64,000 nt of DNA, from contig NZ_VEEP01000002.1 in the NCBI RefSeq assembly GCF_007678455.1, positions 343,099-407,098 of the forward strand, given 5' to 3'. Below are positions 35,599 to 45,998 of the stretch, in pieces; position 1 is the first letter of the stretch; every line of letters begins with the position of its first letter. This stretch comes from Cytobacillus oceanisediminis 2691. GTDB taxonomy: Bacteria > Bacillota > Bacilli > Bacillales > Cytobacillaceae. The notes beneath the pieces were generated by a model. It was not told where the DNA came from. It saw only the letters and a program-made list of their open reading frames with translations, and did no database searches. Position numbers and translations under genes: made by a program.

Positions 35599-38500
35599 AT
35601 GAGAAGAAGCACCAAACGCAGTTTCTCAATTTTCATGACAGCAATCATGCTGTTGAGCTTGTGGATTCCTTTTGTACCTGCACAGCAGGCTAACGCAGAA
35701 GGAACTGCTACAACTTCGGAATCAACCGATCGCAAAGTCCGCTTTACCTATATACGGGAAGATCAAAATTTTGGCGAGTGGAATATTTGGACCTGGAATA
35801 CTGGTGTACAGGACGGCCAGGTTGATTTTACAACAAAGGAAGGCAGAAAGGCGGTCGCGAACATCCCTGTAGGCGCAAATACGGCCGAAATGGGCTTCGT
35901 GCTTCGCAGTACTTATGATTGGAATACTGCACAAAAGGAATTTGGGGACCGTTTTATCAAGGTTAATAAAAATGATTCGATTACTAAAGTGTTCGTTACA
36001 AGCGGCGTAGAGCAAATCCGCATTGTGCCTGATGGGTCGGCTCCTGTGATCGCGGATGGAAATGCGACTTTCTTTTACCGGGACAAAGAGTTGTTTGCAA
36101 ATGATCAGATGAACACAATTGAAAAAGTAGATTTGAAGATTGATGGCAAGACTTTACCAATGACCTATGAGCCTGAGAATGAGAGATTTGCAGTTTCATA
36201 TGAGAACATTCCAACTGGAACACATGGGTACACATATTTAGTTACAAAGGATGGCGTCACTACCGAAGTAACAGATCCTTACAATCCAGCTTCGGAAATC
36301 ACCTACGCGAACGCTGACCTGACAGTTTCAGGTTCTGTCAACCCAGCAGAAATTGATTATAGCCAGAACGCTGTGCTGAAAGTTGATGTAGAGGGCCTGA
36401 CAGATGGAGTTGAAATCAGCAAGATTACGGCTGATGTGTCCGAACTTGGCGGGTCAAAGACTCTTGCAATCGATCCTTCTTTAATGGAAGTTACCATTGC
36501 AGTCGATGACAACATAACAGCAGGTGCGAAGACGATTCCTATAACGGTGACCGATTCATTTGGCAACCCGCATACCGGCAATGCCAATGTTACGGTTAAA
36601 ACAAGACAATCTGTCGGCGATAATGATTTTGACTGGGATGAGTCGATCATTTATTTCATGCTGACAGACAGATTCTTTGATGGGGATTCCTCCAATAATG
36701 ATCCTTATGGCTTAAACTATGACACTACTGATCGCGGTACGTATCAGGGCGGCGATTTTAAAGGCATTACTGAAAAATTGGATTACCTGGATGAACTGGG
36801 TGTCAACACAATCTGGATCAGCCCGATTGTTGAGAATGTTAAGCATAATGTCCGCTACAAAGATGGGGACCCTTCGTACTATGGTTATCACGGATATTGG
36901 GCAAGCAATTTTGGCGAATTGAACCCTCACTTCGGTACGATGGAAGATTTCCATAACCTGATTGATTCTGCCCATGAACGCGGAATTAAAATCATGGTTG
37001 ATGTGGTATTGAACCACTCTGGTTATGGTTTGAAAGATATTGATGGCCAGGTGACGAACCCTCCTGCCGGCTACCCAACAGATGAAGAACGCAGCACTTT
37101 CAGCAATCTTCTTCGCCAGGGTTCCAATGTAGGATCGGATGAAGTCGTTGGGGAACTATCAGGCCTTCCTGACTTCAAAACAGAAGACCCTGAAGTCCGC
37201 CAGACAATCATCGACTGGCAGACCGACTGGATTGAAAAAGCAACAACGAGCAGCGGAAATACAATTGACTACTTCCGTGTGGATACTGTAAAGCACGTAG
37301 AAGATGCGACCTGGATGGCATTCAAGAACGCCATTACAGAAAAAATGCCGAAACACAAGATGATTGGCGAAGCCTGGGGTGCAAGCGCCAACGACGATTA
37401 TGGCTATCTGGAATCAGGCATGATGGATTCCCTGCTTGATTTTGACTTTAACAAAATTGCGCATTCTTTTGTAAACGGAAACCTGAATGCTGCCAATGAT
37501 GCGTTGATCAAGCGTAACGCGAAAATTGATAACACCGCTACACTCGGCCAGTTCCTGGGAAGCCATGATGAAAATGGATTCCTGTTTGATGCTGGAAATG
37601 ATGAAGGCAAGCTTAAGGTTGCCGCTTCCCTTCAGGCAACAGCTAAGGGCCAGCCGGTCATTTACTACGGTGAAGAACTTGGGCAAAGTGGTGAAAATAA
37701 CTATCCGCAATACGACAACCGTTATGACCTAGCCTGGAATCAGGTGGAAGGCAACGATGTCCTCGAGCACTACAAAAAGATTTTGAACTTCAGGGGCGAC
37801 CATTCTGAAGTATTCGCAAAAGGCGAACGTACGACAATCGCTGGTTCAGACAGCGACCAGTTCCTCCTTTTTGCACGGAAGCATGGTGATGATGCTGCCT
37901 ATATCGGATTGAATATTGCTGATGCAGCAAAAGAAGTGACATTGACTGTGGATTCAGCAGATGCCGTTGTGACAGACCACTATTCAGGTGAGACATATAC
38001 TGCGACAGCTGGAAAAGTAACATTGCCAATCCCTTCTAAAGCAGATGGCGGTACTGTTTTACTAACGGTGGAAAATGGTTCAATCACTCCTGGAGAAGAT
38101 GGCAATGGAGATGATAATGGCGATGGGAACACTGTTGAACCGATCCCAGCCAATCACATCCGCATCCACTACAAGCGTGACGACAACAATTATGCAAACT
38201 ATGGAGCATGGCTGTGGAACGATGTAGCCTCCCCTTCTGCCAACTGGCCGACTGGAGCTACAATGTTCGAGAAAACAGACAGCTATGGCGCCTATATCGA
38301 CGTTAAGCTAAAAGATGGCGCGAAAAACATCGGCTTCCTCGTTATGGACGTGACAAAAGGTGATGCCGGCAAAGACGGCGGAGACAAAGGCTTTACGATT
38401 ACTTCACCTGAGATGAACGAAATTTTCATCAAGCAAGGCGATGACAAGGTTTATACCTATGAACCAGTCAACCTGCCAGCAAATACCGTCCGCGTTCACT

Positions 38501-41142
38501 ATGTACGTGACAATGCTGACTATGAAAACTGGGGTCTATGGAACTGGGAAGATGTCGCGGCACCTTCTGATGGCTGGCCTACAGGCGCAGCTTCCTTCAC
38601 TGGAACTGACCGCTATGGTGCCTATGTCGATATCAAGCTGAAAGACAATGCTAAGAAAATTGGCATGATTACCCTGAACAAGGCAACTGGCGACAAGGAT
38701 GGCGGAGACAAAACCTTCAACCTTCTCGACAGATACAATCACTTATGGGTAAAACAAGGCGATGATAATGTCTATGTATCTCCATATTGGGAGCAGGCAA
38801 CAGGCCTTATATCTGCAGAAGTCATCTCTGAAGATTCGATTCTATTAGGTTTTACCATGACAGATGGATTGTCGGCCGATGAACTGAAGTCAAAGCTGGA
38901 AATCAAGGATGCCAGCGGTGCAGCAGTTTCAATTGAAAGTGTTGAAATCAAAGGCAAATCCGTTACAGTGAAAGCCGCATTCGATTTAGATAAGCTTCCT
39001 CTTTCAGTCACATATTCAGGCAGAACAGTGAAGGCTTCTACCAGCTGGAGAATGCTTGACGAGATGTTTGCCTATGAAGGCGATGATCTTGGTGCTGCCT
39101 ATAAAGACGGGGCAGCAACTTTGAAGCTATGGGCTCCTAAAGCAAGCAAGGTTGTGGCAAACTTCTTCAATAAAGACAATGCAGCTGAGCAAATTGGCAG
39201 CATCGAATTAACAAAGGGTGAAAAAGGTGTCTGGTCTGCGGAAATCGCACCTGTTGACCTGAATGTAGCCGATCTTAAGGGTTATTTTTACCAGTATGAA
39301 GTGACAAATAACGGAGTCACAAATAAGGTTCTTGATCCTTACGCGAAATCGATGGCAGCGTTCACGGTGAATACAAAAGGTGAACCTGGCCCGGATGGGG
39401 ATACTGTCGGTAAAGCGGCGATCGTTGACTTGAGCGGCACAAATCCTGAAGACTTCGATCATGCGAAAATCAAAGAGTATGAAAAGCGCGAAGACGCGGT
39501 AATCTATGAAGTGCACGTACGCGACTTCACATCGGACCCTTCTATTGAAGGTGATCTGGATGCAAGATGGGGCTCTTATAAAGCCTTCACAGATAAGCTG
39601 GATTATATTAAAAAGCTTGGTGTAACCCATGTTCAATTGCTTCCTGTCATGGCATGGTATTATGGCGATGAAACGAAGATGGGCCAAAGGGAACTTAATT
39701 ACTCTGCCGGCGGAAATGAGTACAACTGGGGCTATGACCCGCACAGTTACTTCTCTCCGGATGGCGCCTATTCAGAGGATGCAACTGACCCTGAATTACG
39801 CGTGAAAGAACTGAAACAGATGATTGATGCAATCCACGATGCTGGGATGGGTGTCGTTCTCGACGTGGTCTACACTCATATGGCAAAAGCCAGCCAGCTG
39901 AATGACATCGTTCCTAACTATTACGCGTTCCAGGACGCACAAGGGAACTTCCTTGGCGGCTTCGGGAACAACCTGGCAACAAGCCACAAGATGGCTGAAA
40001 AGCTGATGGTAGATTCAGTTAAATACTGGTTTGAAGAGTATAAGATTGATGGCATGCGTTTTGATATGATGGGTGACGCCACCTATCCTTCGATCCAGAA
40101 CGCTTACGATGCTGCGGCATCTGTAAATCCTGATGCGTTATTCATCGGCGAAGGCTGGAGAACATTCGCAGGCCACATTGCTGAGCCGGATTTAGCTGGC
40201 ATGGGCGCAGATCAGGATTGGATGGATAAAACCGATAATGTCGGCGTTTTCTCTGATGAAATCCGTAACGAGCTGAAATCAGGCTTCGGTTCTGAAGGTG
40301 AGCCTCGCTTCATCACAGGCGGTGCCCGCGATATCAACACGATTTTCAACAATATCAAAGCACAGCCAGGCAATACATCTGATGATGATCCAGGAGATAT
40401 GGTCCAATACATCGCGGCGCATGACAACCTTCCGCTTCACGATGTCATTGCCCAATCGATCAAGAAGGACCCTGCTGTACCTGAAAACGAGCTGGAAATT
40501 CACAAACGAATTCGAATTGGGAACTCCTTGATTCTAACGTCACAGGGCACTGCTTTCTTACACGCAGGCCAGGAGTACGGCAGGACCAAGCAATGGAAAG
40601 GTGAAGGTGTCCCTGAGCAGAAGTATCACGAATTGACTGATGAACAAGGAAATCCATTCGGCTACTTCATCCACGATTCATATGATTCATCCGATGCCAT
40701 CAACATGTTTGACTGGCAAAAGGCAACAAATAAAAAGAAATACTCAGTCAACACTACAACACAAGCCTACACGAAAGGCCTGATTGAGCTAAGAAAGTCA
40801 ACAAATGCTTTCCGCCTCGGCGAAAAGGATCTCGTTGACCAGAATGTAAGATTGCTTGATCTGCCTGAAATCAAGAACACAGACCTTGTCATCGCATACG
40901 AAAATGAATCTACAGATAACACTGGAACCTACTACGTATTCGTTAACGCTGACACTCAAGCACGCACATTGACACTAGGCGATCTTGACTTCTCAAAAGG
41001 AAAGGTCCTGGTCGATAATGACGAAGCCGGTAAAACTCCGGTATCCAAAAAGTCCGGTTTCAAGCTGTCAAAAGACAAGTTAACACTTGATCCATTGACA
41101 ACAGTCGTCATCAAAGTAGACCAAAAAGGCAAAAAGAAATAA
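35599..41142 (+). CDS. Secreted bifunctional amylopullulanase (two GH13 domains)
   Basis: This 1847-residue extracellular starch enzyme has a signal peptide that ends near ANA-EG (about 34). A starch-binding PUD/CBM41-like domain (~45-140) and Ig-like modules follow. The first GH13 (alpha-amylase) domain spans ~350-760, with nucleophile Asp in FRVDTVKH (~560), acid Glu in GEAWG (~590) and Asp in GSHDENGF (~654). Two further PUD/CBM41-type domains follow (~855 and ~963: IRIHYKRDDNNY and VRVHYVRDNADY). A CBM48-type domain (~1170) leads into the second, type-I pullulanase GH13 domain with YNWGYDP (~1374), MRFDMMGD (~1488), GEGWR (~1515) and AAHDNLPLHD (~1606). The layout resembles the alkaline amylopullulanase of Bacillus KSM-1378. 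It would cleave alpha-1,4 and alpha-1,6 bonds. There is no wall anchor. cre sites are upstream. Confidence 0.93.
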   Translation: MRRSTKRSFSIFMTAIMLLSLWIPFVPAQQANAEGTATTSESTDRKVRFTYIREDQNFGEWNIWTWNTGVQDGQVDFTTKEGRKAVANIPVGANTAEMGFVLRSTYDWNTAQKEFGDRFIKVNKNDSITKVFVTSGVEQIRIVPDGSAPVIADGNATFFYRDKELFANDQMNTIEKVDLKIDGKTLPMTYEPENERFAVSYENIPTGTHGYTYLVTKDGVTTEVTDPYNPASEITYANADLTVSGSVNPAEIDYSQNAVLKVDVEGLTDGVEISKITADVSELGGSKTLAIDPSLMEVTIAVDDNITAGAKTIPITVTDSFGNPHTGNANVTVKTRQSVGDNDFDWDESIIYFMLTDRFFDGDSSNNDPYGLNYDTTDRGTYQGGDFKGITEKLDYLDELGVNTIWISPIVENVKHNVRYKDGDPSYYGYHGYWASNFGELNPHFGTMEDFHNLIDSAHERGIKIMVDVVLNHSGYGLKDIDGQVTNPPAGYPTDEERSTFSNLLRQGSNVGSDEVVGELSGLPDFKTEDPEVRQTIIDWQTDWIEKATTSSGNTIDYFRVDTVKHVEDATWMAFKNAITEKMPKHKMIGEAWGASANDDYGYLESGMMDSLLDFDFNKIAHSFVNGNLNAANDALIKRNAKIDNTATLGQFLGSHDENGFLFDAGNDEGKLKVAASLQATAKGQPVIYYGEELGQSGENNYPQYDNRYDLAWNQVEGNDVLEHYKKILNFRGDHSEVFAKGERTTIAGSDSDQFLLFARKHGDDAAYIGLNIADAAKEVTLTVDSADAVVTDHYSGETYTATAGKVTLPIPSKADGGTVLLTVENGSITPGEDGNGDDNGDGNTVEPIPANHIRIHYKRDDNNYANYGAWLWNDVASPSANWPTGATMFEKTDSYGAYIDVKLKDGAKNIGFLVMDVTKGDAGKDGGDKGFTITSPEMNEIFIKQGDDKVYTYEPVNLPANTVRVHYVRDNADYENWGLWNWEDVAAPSDGWPTGAASFTGTDRYGAYVDIKLKDNAKKIGMITLNKATGDKDGGDKTFNLLDRYNHLWVKQGDDNVYVSPYWEQATGLISAEVISEDSILLGFTMTDGLSADELKSKLEIKDASGAAVSIESVEIKGKSVTVKAAFDLDKLPLSVTYSGRTVKASTSWRMLDEMFAYEGDDLGAAYKDGAATLKLWAPKASKVVANFFNKDNAAEQIGSIELTKGEKGVWSAEIAPVDLNVADLKGYFYQYEVTNNGVTNKVLDPYAKSMAAFTVNTKGEPGPDGDTVGKAAIVDLSGTNPEDFDHAKIKEYEKREDAVIYEVHVRDFTSDPSIEGDLDARWGSYKAFTDKLDYIKKLGVTHVQLLPVMAWYYGDETKMGQRELNYSAGGNEYNWGYDPHSYFSPDGAYSEDATDPELRVKELKQMIDAIHDAGMGVVLDVVYTHMAKASQLNDIVPNYYAFQDAQGNFLGGFGNNLATSHKMAEKLMVDSVKYWFEEYKIDGMRFDMMGDATYPSIQNAYDAAASVNPDALFIGEGWRTFAGHIAEPDLAGMGADQDWMDKTDNVGVFSDEIRNELKSGFGSEGEPRFITGGARDINTIFNNIKAQPGNTSDDDPGDMVQYIAAHDNLPLHDVIAQSIKKDPAVPENELEIHKRIRIGNSLILTSQGTAFLHAGQEYGRTKQWKGEGVPEQKYHELTDEQGNPFGYFIHDSYDSSDAINMFDWQKATNKKKYSVNTTTQAYTKGLIELRKSTNAFRLGEKDLVDQNVRLLDLPEIKNTDLVIAYENESTDNTGTYYVFVNADTQARTLTLGDLDFSKGKVLVDNDEAGKTPVSKKSGFKLSKDKLTLDPLTTVVIKVDQKGKKK

Positions 41143-41148
41143 TCATTT

Positions 41149-41193
41149 ACGGCAGGTATCATCCTTACCAGATGGTACCTGCCGTTATTTTTG
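41149..41193 (+). terminator. Terminator of the amylopullulanase gene
   Basis: ACGGCAGGTATCATC, loop, GATGGTACCTGCCGT, then TATTTTTG; one mismatch. Confidence 0.88.
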
Positions 41194-41266
41194 CCTTAAT
41201 CGTTTACTGACAGCGCTATCAAGGGTATTATTAATGAACACACCTAGAACGACTAAGGAGAATCTG

Positions 41267-42061
41267 ATGCTGGATTACAAGTTATATAAGGGCCGCGGCT
41301 CGGAGTATATTGTGCTGCTGCACGGGATTGGCGGGAACTCGAACATTTTTTACAAACAGTTGAAACCTTTCCTGAAAAAATATCATATTGTTGCGATCCA
41401 TATGCCTGGCCATGGAAAATCACCAGACATAGACTCGTATAAAGATGGGTTTTCCTTTGACGTTATTGTCCGGGAAATCCTGCGCACCCTTGATCATCTC
41501 TCGATTCGAAAAGCGCATTTTGTCGGGATTTCGCTGGGTTCGATCATCGTCCATCATCTTCTGCAGACACGCCCGGATCGAGTCAGGTCCGCCGTTCTGG
41601 GAGGCGCCATCACCAGGTTCAACCTGTTCGCAAAATCTTTGATCAAATTGGCAGGGATAATTAAGGACTTCATCCCTTTTATGTGGCTGTACCGCATTCT
41701 GGCCCTGGTTTTGATGCCGAAGGACAACCATAAAGATTCGCGCCGTTTTTTCATCCAGGAGGCATATAAGATGAAGCGGAAAAACTTCCTCGCCTGGTAC
41801 CATCTTGCCGGTGATGTCAAAGCCACCTACAGCAAGGTCCAGGAAAACAGTGAGGATGTCCCAAAGCTCTATATATCAGGGGCCGAGGACCATATGTTTG
41901 TCCGCGAATTAACTGAGGACCTACGCGGCGATAAAAGCTCGGAGCTGGTCATCCTTGAACAATGCGGACATGTCTGCAATATCGAGAAAGCCGATGATTT
42001 CAATGAGCTATCCCTCGAATTCATGGACAAGCATCAGGTTAAAAAAGCGCATATCAGTTAA
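41267..42061 (+). CDS. Alpha/beta hydrolase
   Basis: This 264-residue protein has the alpha/beta-hydrolase pattern: HG oxyanion loop in LLHGIGGNSNIF, nucleophile Ser in VGISLGSIIVHH, Asp in SGAEDHMF and His in CGHVCNIE. It has no signal peptide. The substrate is unknown; its sequence is of the general ester/MhpC-like type. I chose the ATG at 41267, 6 nt after AAGGAG, rather than an ATG 33 nt upstream. It lies after the amylopullulanase terminator, so it is transcribed separately. Confidence 0.85.
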   Translation: MLDYKLYKGRGSEYIVLLHGIGGNSNIFYKQLKPFLKKYHIVAIHMPGHGKSPDIDSYKDGFSFDVIVREILRTLDHLSIRKAHFVGISLGSIIVHHLLQTRPDRVRSAVLGGAITRFNLFAKSLIKLAGIIKDFIPFMWLYRILALVLMPKDNHKDSRRFFIQEAYKMKRKNFLAWYHLAGDVKATYSKVQENSEDVPKLYISGAEDHMFVRELTEDLRGDKSSELVILEQCGHVCNIEKADDFNELSLEFMDKHQVKKAHIS

Positions 42062-42090
42062 TGAGAAAAGCTCAAGTCCTCGAAATATAA

Positions 42091-42127
42091 AAAGGGAGCA
42101 GGCCAGGCGGCTTGCTCCCTTTTGGTT
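42091..42127 (+). terminator. Terminator between the hydrolase and the small Gly/Tyr-rich gene
   Basis: AAAGGGAGCAGGCC, loop, GGCTTGCTCCCTTTT with one mismatch. Its A-run on the left also makes it usable from the reverse strand. Confidence 0.82.
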
Positions 42128-42132
42128 GCTTT

Positions 42133-42321
42133 TTAGTAATAAAATCCAGGCCCACAGCATGGGTACATCGGATATCCGTAACCATAGCCATAACCACCAT
42201 AAAACGGCCGCGGGTAAAATAAAGCGCCTCCCAATAATCCACCAGCCAAACCACCTAAAAACGGTAATCCAAATCCCCACCTCTGGTCTTGCATTCGATA
42301 AGGATGTCTGTATGCGTACAT
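42133..42321 (-). CDS. Small Gly/Tyr-rich protein, 62 aa
   Basis: The ATG at 42321 follows AGGGAGG. The product starts MYAYRHPYRMQDQRWGFG, has a hydrophobic Gly-rich centre (LPFLGGLAGGLLGGALFYP) and ends in GGYGYGYGYPMYPCCGPGFYY. Such Gly/Tyr/Cys-rich small proteins are common in Bacillus spore coats and envelopes, so a coat or surface role is possible (inference). The frame is open further upstream to 42516, but that part lacks a ribosome site and looks non-coding. Confidence 0.7.
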   Translation of the reverse strand: MYAYRHPYRMQDQRWGFGLPFLGGLAGGLLGGALFYPRPFYGGYGYGYGYPMYPCCGPGFYY

Positions 42322-42466
42322 ACGGCTTACCTCCCTCTTCTCTATTTTGTATCCACTACCTTTATATGCATTTATCACGGTTTTGGCTTGGGCGAATACC
42401 TGTAAGGGAGACTGTTTCTTATCTGTATTCATGAGTTGCCACTCTGAACAAATGCACTTTTTTACT

Positions 42467-42504
42467 AAAAAAAGAAGAGCATGAGATTCTCCAATCCCAT
42501 GCTC
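42467..42504 (-). terminator. Terminator of the chemoreceptor gene
   Basis: Reverse strand: GAGCATGGGATT, loop, GAATCTCATGCTC, then TTCTTTTTTT; one mismatch. Confidence 0.82.
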
Positions 42505-42517
42505 CTCACTAGACATA

Positions 42518-44245
42518 TTAAACCTTAAATTTTGCTACCATTTCCCTCAAGCTCTCTGCCAGCCTCGCGAGTGAAGCGGAAGATGAGGATACCTCTTCCA
42601 TGGAGGCAAGCTGCTCTTCCGTGGCCGAAGCGATTTCCGCCGTGCTTGCGACGGAGCCGCGGGCAATTTTTGTTACCTCTTCTATCGAAGCATTCACCTG
42701 CATGACGCTTGCCGACATTTCTTCAGAAATCGCGGAGACCTCCTGGATTTCCGAGCTGACATTCTCAATCGATTTTAAAATCTCATCGAATATCCGGCCT
42801 GTATCCTCAACCAATGATGTTCCTTCGGAAATTTCAGCTGCCCCTTTATTCATCATCTCGACGACCTGATGGGTTTCTTTTTGGATGACTTCAATCAAGC
42901 TGGAAATCTGGCTGGCAGACTGCCTTGAAAGTTCAGCCAGCTTCCTGACTTCATCTGCGACCACAGCAAACCCTTTTCCGTGCTCGCCTGCTCTTGCTGC
43001 TTCAATGGCGGCGTTGAGAGCCAGTAAATTCGTCTGGTCAGCGATGCCTGTAATGACCTCGATGATTTTGCCGATTTCAGCCGATTTTCGATCCAAGTCC
43101 TTGATGACCGAATTTGTTTCACTCGTTGTATGGTTGATAGTTTTCATCTTTTCAATGACTTTTTCCAGAGAATCATGGCCAAGTGTTGCCTGTTTCGTCG
43201 TATCAACCGCAGACTCTGCGACTGTGGAAGTCGTAACCGCGACACGCTGGATGGCACTAGACATCTCTCCTACTGCCTTCGCGCTTTCCTCTGTATTCTT
43301 GCTTTGGAGCTCTGCACCGCCGGCGACTTCCTGGATGGCTGTCGCCACCTGGTTCGTGGCAGAATTCGTCTGGTCAGCACTCGCCATCATCTCCTCAGCT
43401 GATGCCGCAACCTGCTCGGAAGTGCTGCTCACCTGAAAAATGATATTCCTTAAATTTGTTGCCATCTCATTGAAATCAGTTGCTAATTGCCCGATTTCAT
43501 CTGTATTCTTCACATTGATTTTTTCAATGGCCAGATTTCCGTCAGCTAATTGCTTTGCTGCCTGAGAGACAAGCTGGACAGGTTTTGAAATCATTCTGCT
43601 AATATATGTAGCAATCACAGTCCCAATGACAAATGCCGCCACAGAGAGCGCGATGATGAGCAAGGCTACCTTCTGGACATTTCCGGAAAGGGTTTCACTC
43701 GTTGTATTCAGGGCATCTTGCTGGTACTTAATCGCATCTTCGGCTGCTGAATTCAAGCTAAAGATAAGCTTATTTCCTTTTTCCTGCATTAAAAGCCTTA
43801 CTTTTACCGTTTGTTCATCCCGGATGAGAGTAAAGGCTTCTGAAGCGACATCATAATATTGCGCCTCAGCCGCGACCAGATTCTCTCCCACTTTCTTCTC
43901 TTCAGCGGATTTTGCTGAGCTCAAGTACTTCTTTGAGCTCTTAGCAAAATCCTCTACCGCTCCTTCAAATTCGATCAGGCTCTCACCATCACTATTTGCC
44001 ATGTATTTTTGAAGCGCAAGCTGCTCCCGCATGACGGCATCCTTCATTTCGACAATCAAATTCAGCTTCCCCATCCGGTCTTCAATCGACGTAGAATACT
44101 GACTATTCATCTTGTTAAATTCGAAATTCGTGATGATTGCCACGACTGCCAACAAAGCCAAAACCGAAAAAAAGCCCGCCAATAATTTGGCCCGAACACC
44201 AAACTTCATCTGTGGTTTTCTCGCAAAACTCTTCCTGAATTTCAT
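42518..44245 (-). CDS. Transmembrane methyl-accepting chemotaxis protein
   Basis: This 575-residue receptor has TM1 at ~22-44, an extracellular four-helix-bundle sensor (about 45-190, 4HB_MCP type, without a Cache domain) and TM2 at ~193-214. A HAMP domain ([21 protein letters not shown] ... [17 protein letters not shown]) and a cytoplasmic signalling domain follow, with the invariant tip [20 protein letters not shown]. Ala/Glu-rich helices flank the tip and may hold methylation sites. The ligand is unknown. The start is an ATG after GGGAGAGCGGAAA. It is a single-gene unit. Confidence 0.92.
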   Translation of the reverse strand: MKFRKSFARKPQMKFGVRAKLLAGFFSVLALLAVVAIITNFEFNKMNSQYSTSIEDRMGKLNLIVEMKDAVMREQLALQKYMANSDGESLIEFEGAVEDFAKSSKKYLSSAKSAEEKKVGENLVAAEAQYYDVASEAFTLIRDEQTVKVRLLMQEKGNKLIFSLNSAAEDAIKYQQDALNTTSETLSGNVQKVALLIIALSVAAFVIGTVIATYISRMISKPVQLVSQAAKQLADGNLAIEKINVKNTDEIGQLATDFNEMATNLRNIIFQVSSTSEQVAASAEEMMASADQTNSATNQVATAIQEVAGGAELQSKNTEESAKAVGEMSSAIQRVAVTTSTVAESAVDTTKQATLGHDSLEKVIEKMKTINHTTSETNSVIKDLDRKSAEIGKIIEVITGIADQTNLLALNAAIEAARAGEHGKGFAVVADEVRKLAELSRQSASQISSLIEVIQKETHQVVEMMNKGAAEISEGTSLVEDTGRIFDEILKSIENVSSEIQEVSAISEEMSASVMQVNASIEEVTKIARGSVASTAEIASATEEQLASMEEVSSSSASLARLAESLREMVAKFKV

Positions 44246-44343
44246 TTTCCGCTCTCCCGTCCAGCAATATAGTCAATTACCGTTTCTCTTCATATTAATT
44301 ATTTCGGTTCGATTTCAGAAAATTTTAGGACTTTAGCCATAAA

Positions 44344-44396
44344 ACTAAAAAGAACGGAACTCCTACTTTCGAATGGAAGCAGAAGAACCGTTCCTA
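44344..44396 (-). terminator. Terminator of the YtcJ-like amidohydrolase gene
   Basis: Reverse strand: GGAACGG ... CCGTTC long imperfect hairpin with tip CATTCG, then TTTTTAG. Confidence 0.72.
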
Positions 44397-44399
44397 TGC

Positions 44400-45998
44400 T
44401 TATGAGAGACTGCGATATTTGATTTCCCCGCCGATGATTGTCATATCGATGTTCATGGATAATAATTCGTCTGGATCGGCCATTTCAAATGGGTTGGATG
44501 AATACACAGTCATATCCGCAAATTTCCCTCGGGCGATTGTGCCTTTTACCGTCTCTTCATTTGTTGGATAGGCTCCAAGTTCAGTGAACAGACGGAACGC
44601 TTCAACCATGGACAGCTTCTGTTCTGGCACATACCCACCATGTGTTTCACCCGGCTTTTTGCGTGTCACTGCCGCATGGATTCCGAGAATCGGGTCGACC
44701 GGTTCTACTGGAGCATCTGAACCTCCAGCGCAAATCACGCCAGCATCCATCAAGGTTTTCCAGGCGTAGGAAAGCTTGATCCGTTTTTCGCCAAGTCGTT
44801 CCTGTACCCATGGGAAGTCACTCGCAAGGAAACGCGGCTGGATGTCGGCAATCCTGCTAGGTGCCTTGAGACGTGGAATTAATTCCTCCCTCAGAACCTG
44901 TGCGTGGATCAAGCGGTCGCGATAGGCTGCAGCCGGGAACTTGTCCAGCACATCAAGGACATTTTCCAGTGCCTGGTCACCAATCGTATGGACTGCAATC
45001 GGCATGTCCAGATCACGCGCCCCTTTTACGATTTCATATAGCTGTTCCTGGTCATACATCGCATCGCCGTAATGGCCCGGTGCGTCACTATATGGTTCTG
45101 TGAGGAGCGCTGTTCTCCGGCCAAACGCTCCATCGGCAAAAATCTTCACAGCGCCGATTTGCAGGGTTTCATTGCCATACCCTGTGTACATTCCCGCTTC
45201 TTTTAGATTTGGTAAAAATTCATGGTTGATCAGCAGATTGCTTCGCAGGCCAAGCTGCTCTCCATTTAACAGCTCATTGAAAAGATTCCACGTTTTCTCA
45301 AGCCCGCCGAGATAGAGCGGATCATTCGTATGCACGCTGGTCAGTCCCTTGCTCATCGCAAACTGCATCGTCTGGCGCATCGCTTTTTTCCAGTCATCGT
45401 AGGAACGTTCCGGAATGTACTGTCTGACTAGATTCGCCGCTGATTCCAGGAACAAGCCCGTCGGCTGCTTGGTGATTTCATCCAGTACGATTGTGCCGCC
45501 CTCTGGAACACTTATATCCGGATGATAGCCGATCACCTCGAGCGCCCTGCTGTTGACTAACGTCGCATGCAGGCACGTCCTTGTTAAAAATAGCGGGTTT
45601 GCCGGCGCGACATAATCCAGCTCTGTAATTGTCGGAATCCCTCCGTCGGTAAAAAGGTTCTCGTCCCAGCTTGAGCCGACAATCCATTCGCCAGGCTTAA
45701 GCTGGTTTGCTTTTTCCTGTATTTTTTTTAGCATCCCCTGCTTGGTTGTGATTCCGACAAAATCTAGGTTGATAAAACTATCTGCCATGATCGATAGGTG
45801 AAGATGGCTGTCGATCAGGCCAGGGGTGGCTGTTTTCCCTTCGAGGTCGATAATTTGTGCCTGGCTGCCCCAATGCAGCACCATATCCGCAGAAGTTCCC
45901 ATATCGATGAACCGGCCATTTTCAATGACCACAGCCTGAACAATTGGGTTAAGTGAATTGAATGTATAGATGGTGCCATTTTTGTAGATGGTTCTCAA
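44400..45998 (-). CDS. ytcJ: YtcJ-like metal-dependent amidohydrolase
   Basis: This 532-residue protein is near the length of B. subtilis YtcJ (529). It belongs to the amidohydrolase_3 family: the H-x-H metal pair in PGLIDSHLHLSIM, the later metal His in IAVHTIGDQALENV and LIHAQVL, and the Asp in CAGGSDAPVEPVDP. The preferred start is a TTG at 45998, 9 nt after AAAGGAG. The same frame stays open to 46259, with another good ribosome site before an ATG at 46187, so a longer product cannot be excluded. The natural substrate is unknown; family members hydrolyse N-acyl or formamide-like bonds. Confidence 0.88.
   Translation of the reverse strand: MRTIYKNGTIYTFNSLNPIVQAVVIENGRFIDMGTSADMVLHWGSQAQIIDLEGKTATPGLIDSHLHLSIMADSFINLDFVGITTKQGMLKKIQEKANQLKPGEWIVGSSWDENLFTDGGIPTITELDYVAPANPLFLTRTCLHATLVNSRALEVIGYHPDISVPEGGTIVLDEITKQPTGLFLESAANLVRQYIPERSYDDWKKAMRQTMQFAMSKGLTSVHTNDPLYLGGLEKTWNLFNELLNGEQLGLRSNLLINHEFLPNLKEAGMYTGYGNETLQIGAVKIFADGAFGRRTALLTEPYSDAPGHYGDAMYDQEQLYEIVKGARDLDMPIAVHTIGDQALENVLDVLDKFPAAAYRDRLIHAQVLREELIPRLKAPSRIADIQPRFLASDFPWVQERLGEKRIKLSYAWKTLMDAGVICAGGSDAPVEPVDPILGIHAAVTRKKPGETHGGYVPEQKLSMVEAFRLFTELGAYPTNEETVKGTIARGKFADMTVYSSNPFEMADPDELLSMNIDMTIIGGEIKYRSLS

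Noticed and set aside
42322..42516. N-terminal extension of the Gly/Tyr-rich small protein
   Set aside because: It has no ribosome site and reads like translated non-coding DNA. AGGGAGG lies just before the ATG at 42321.
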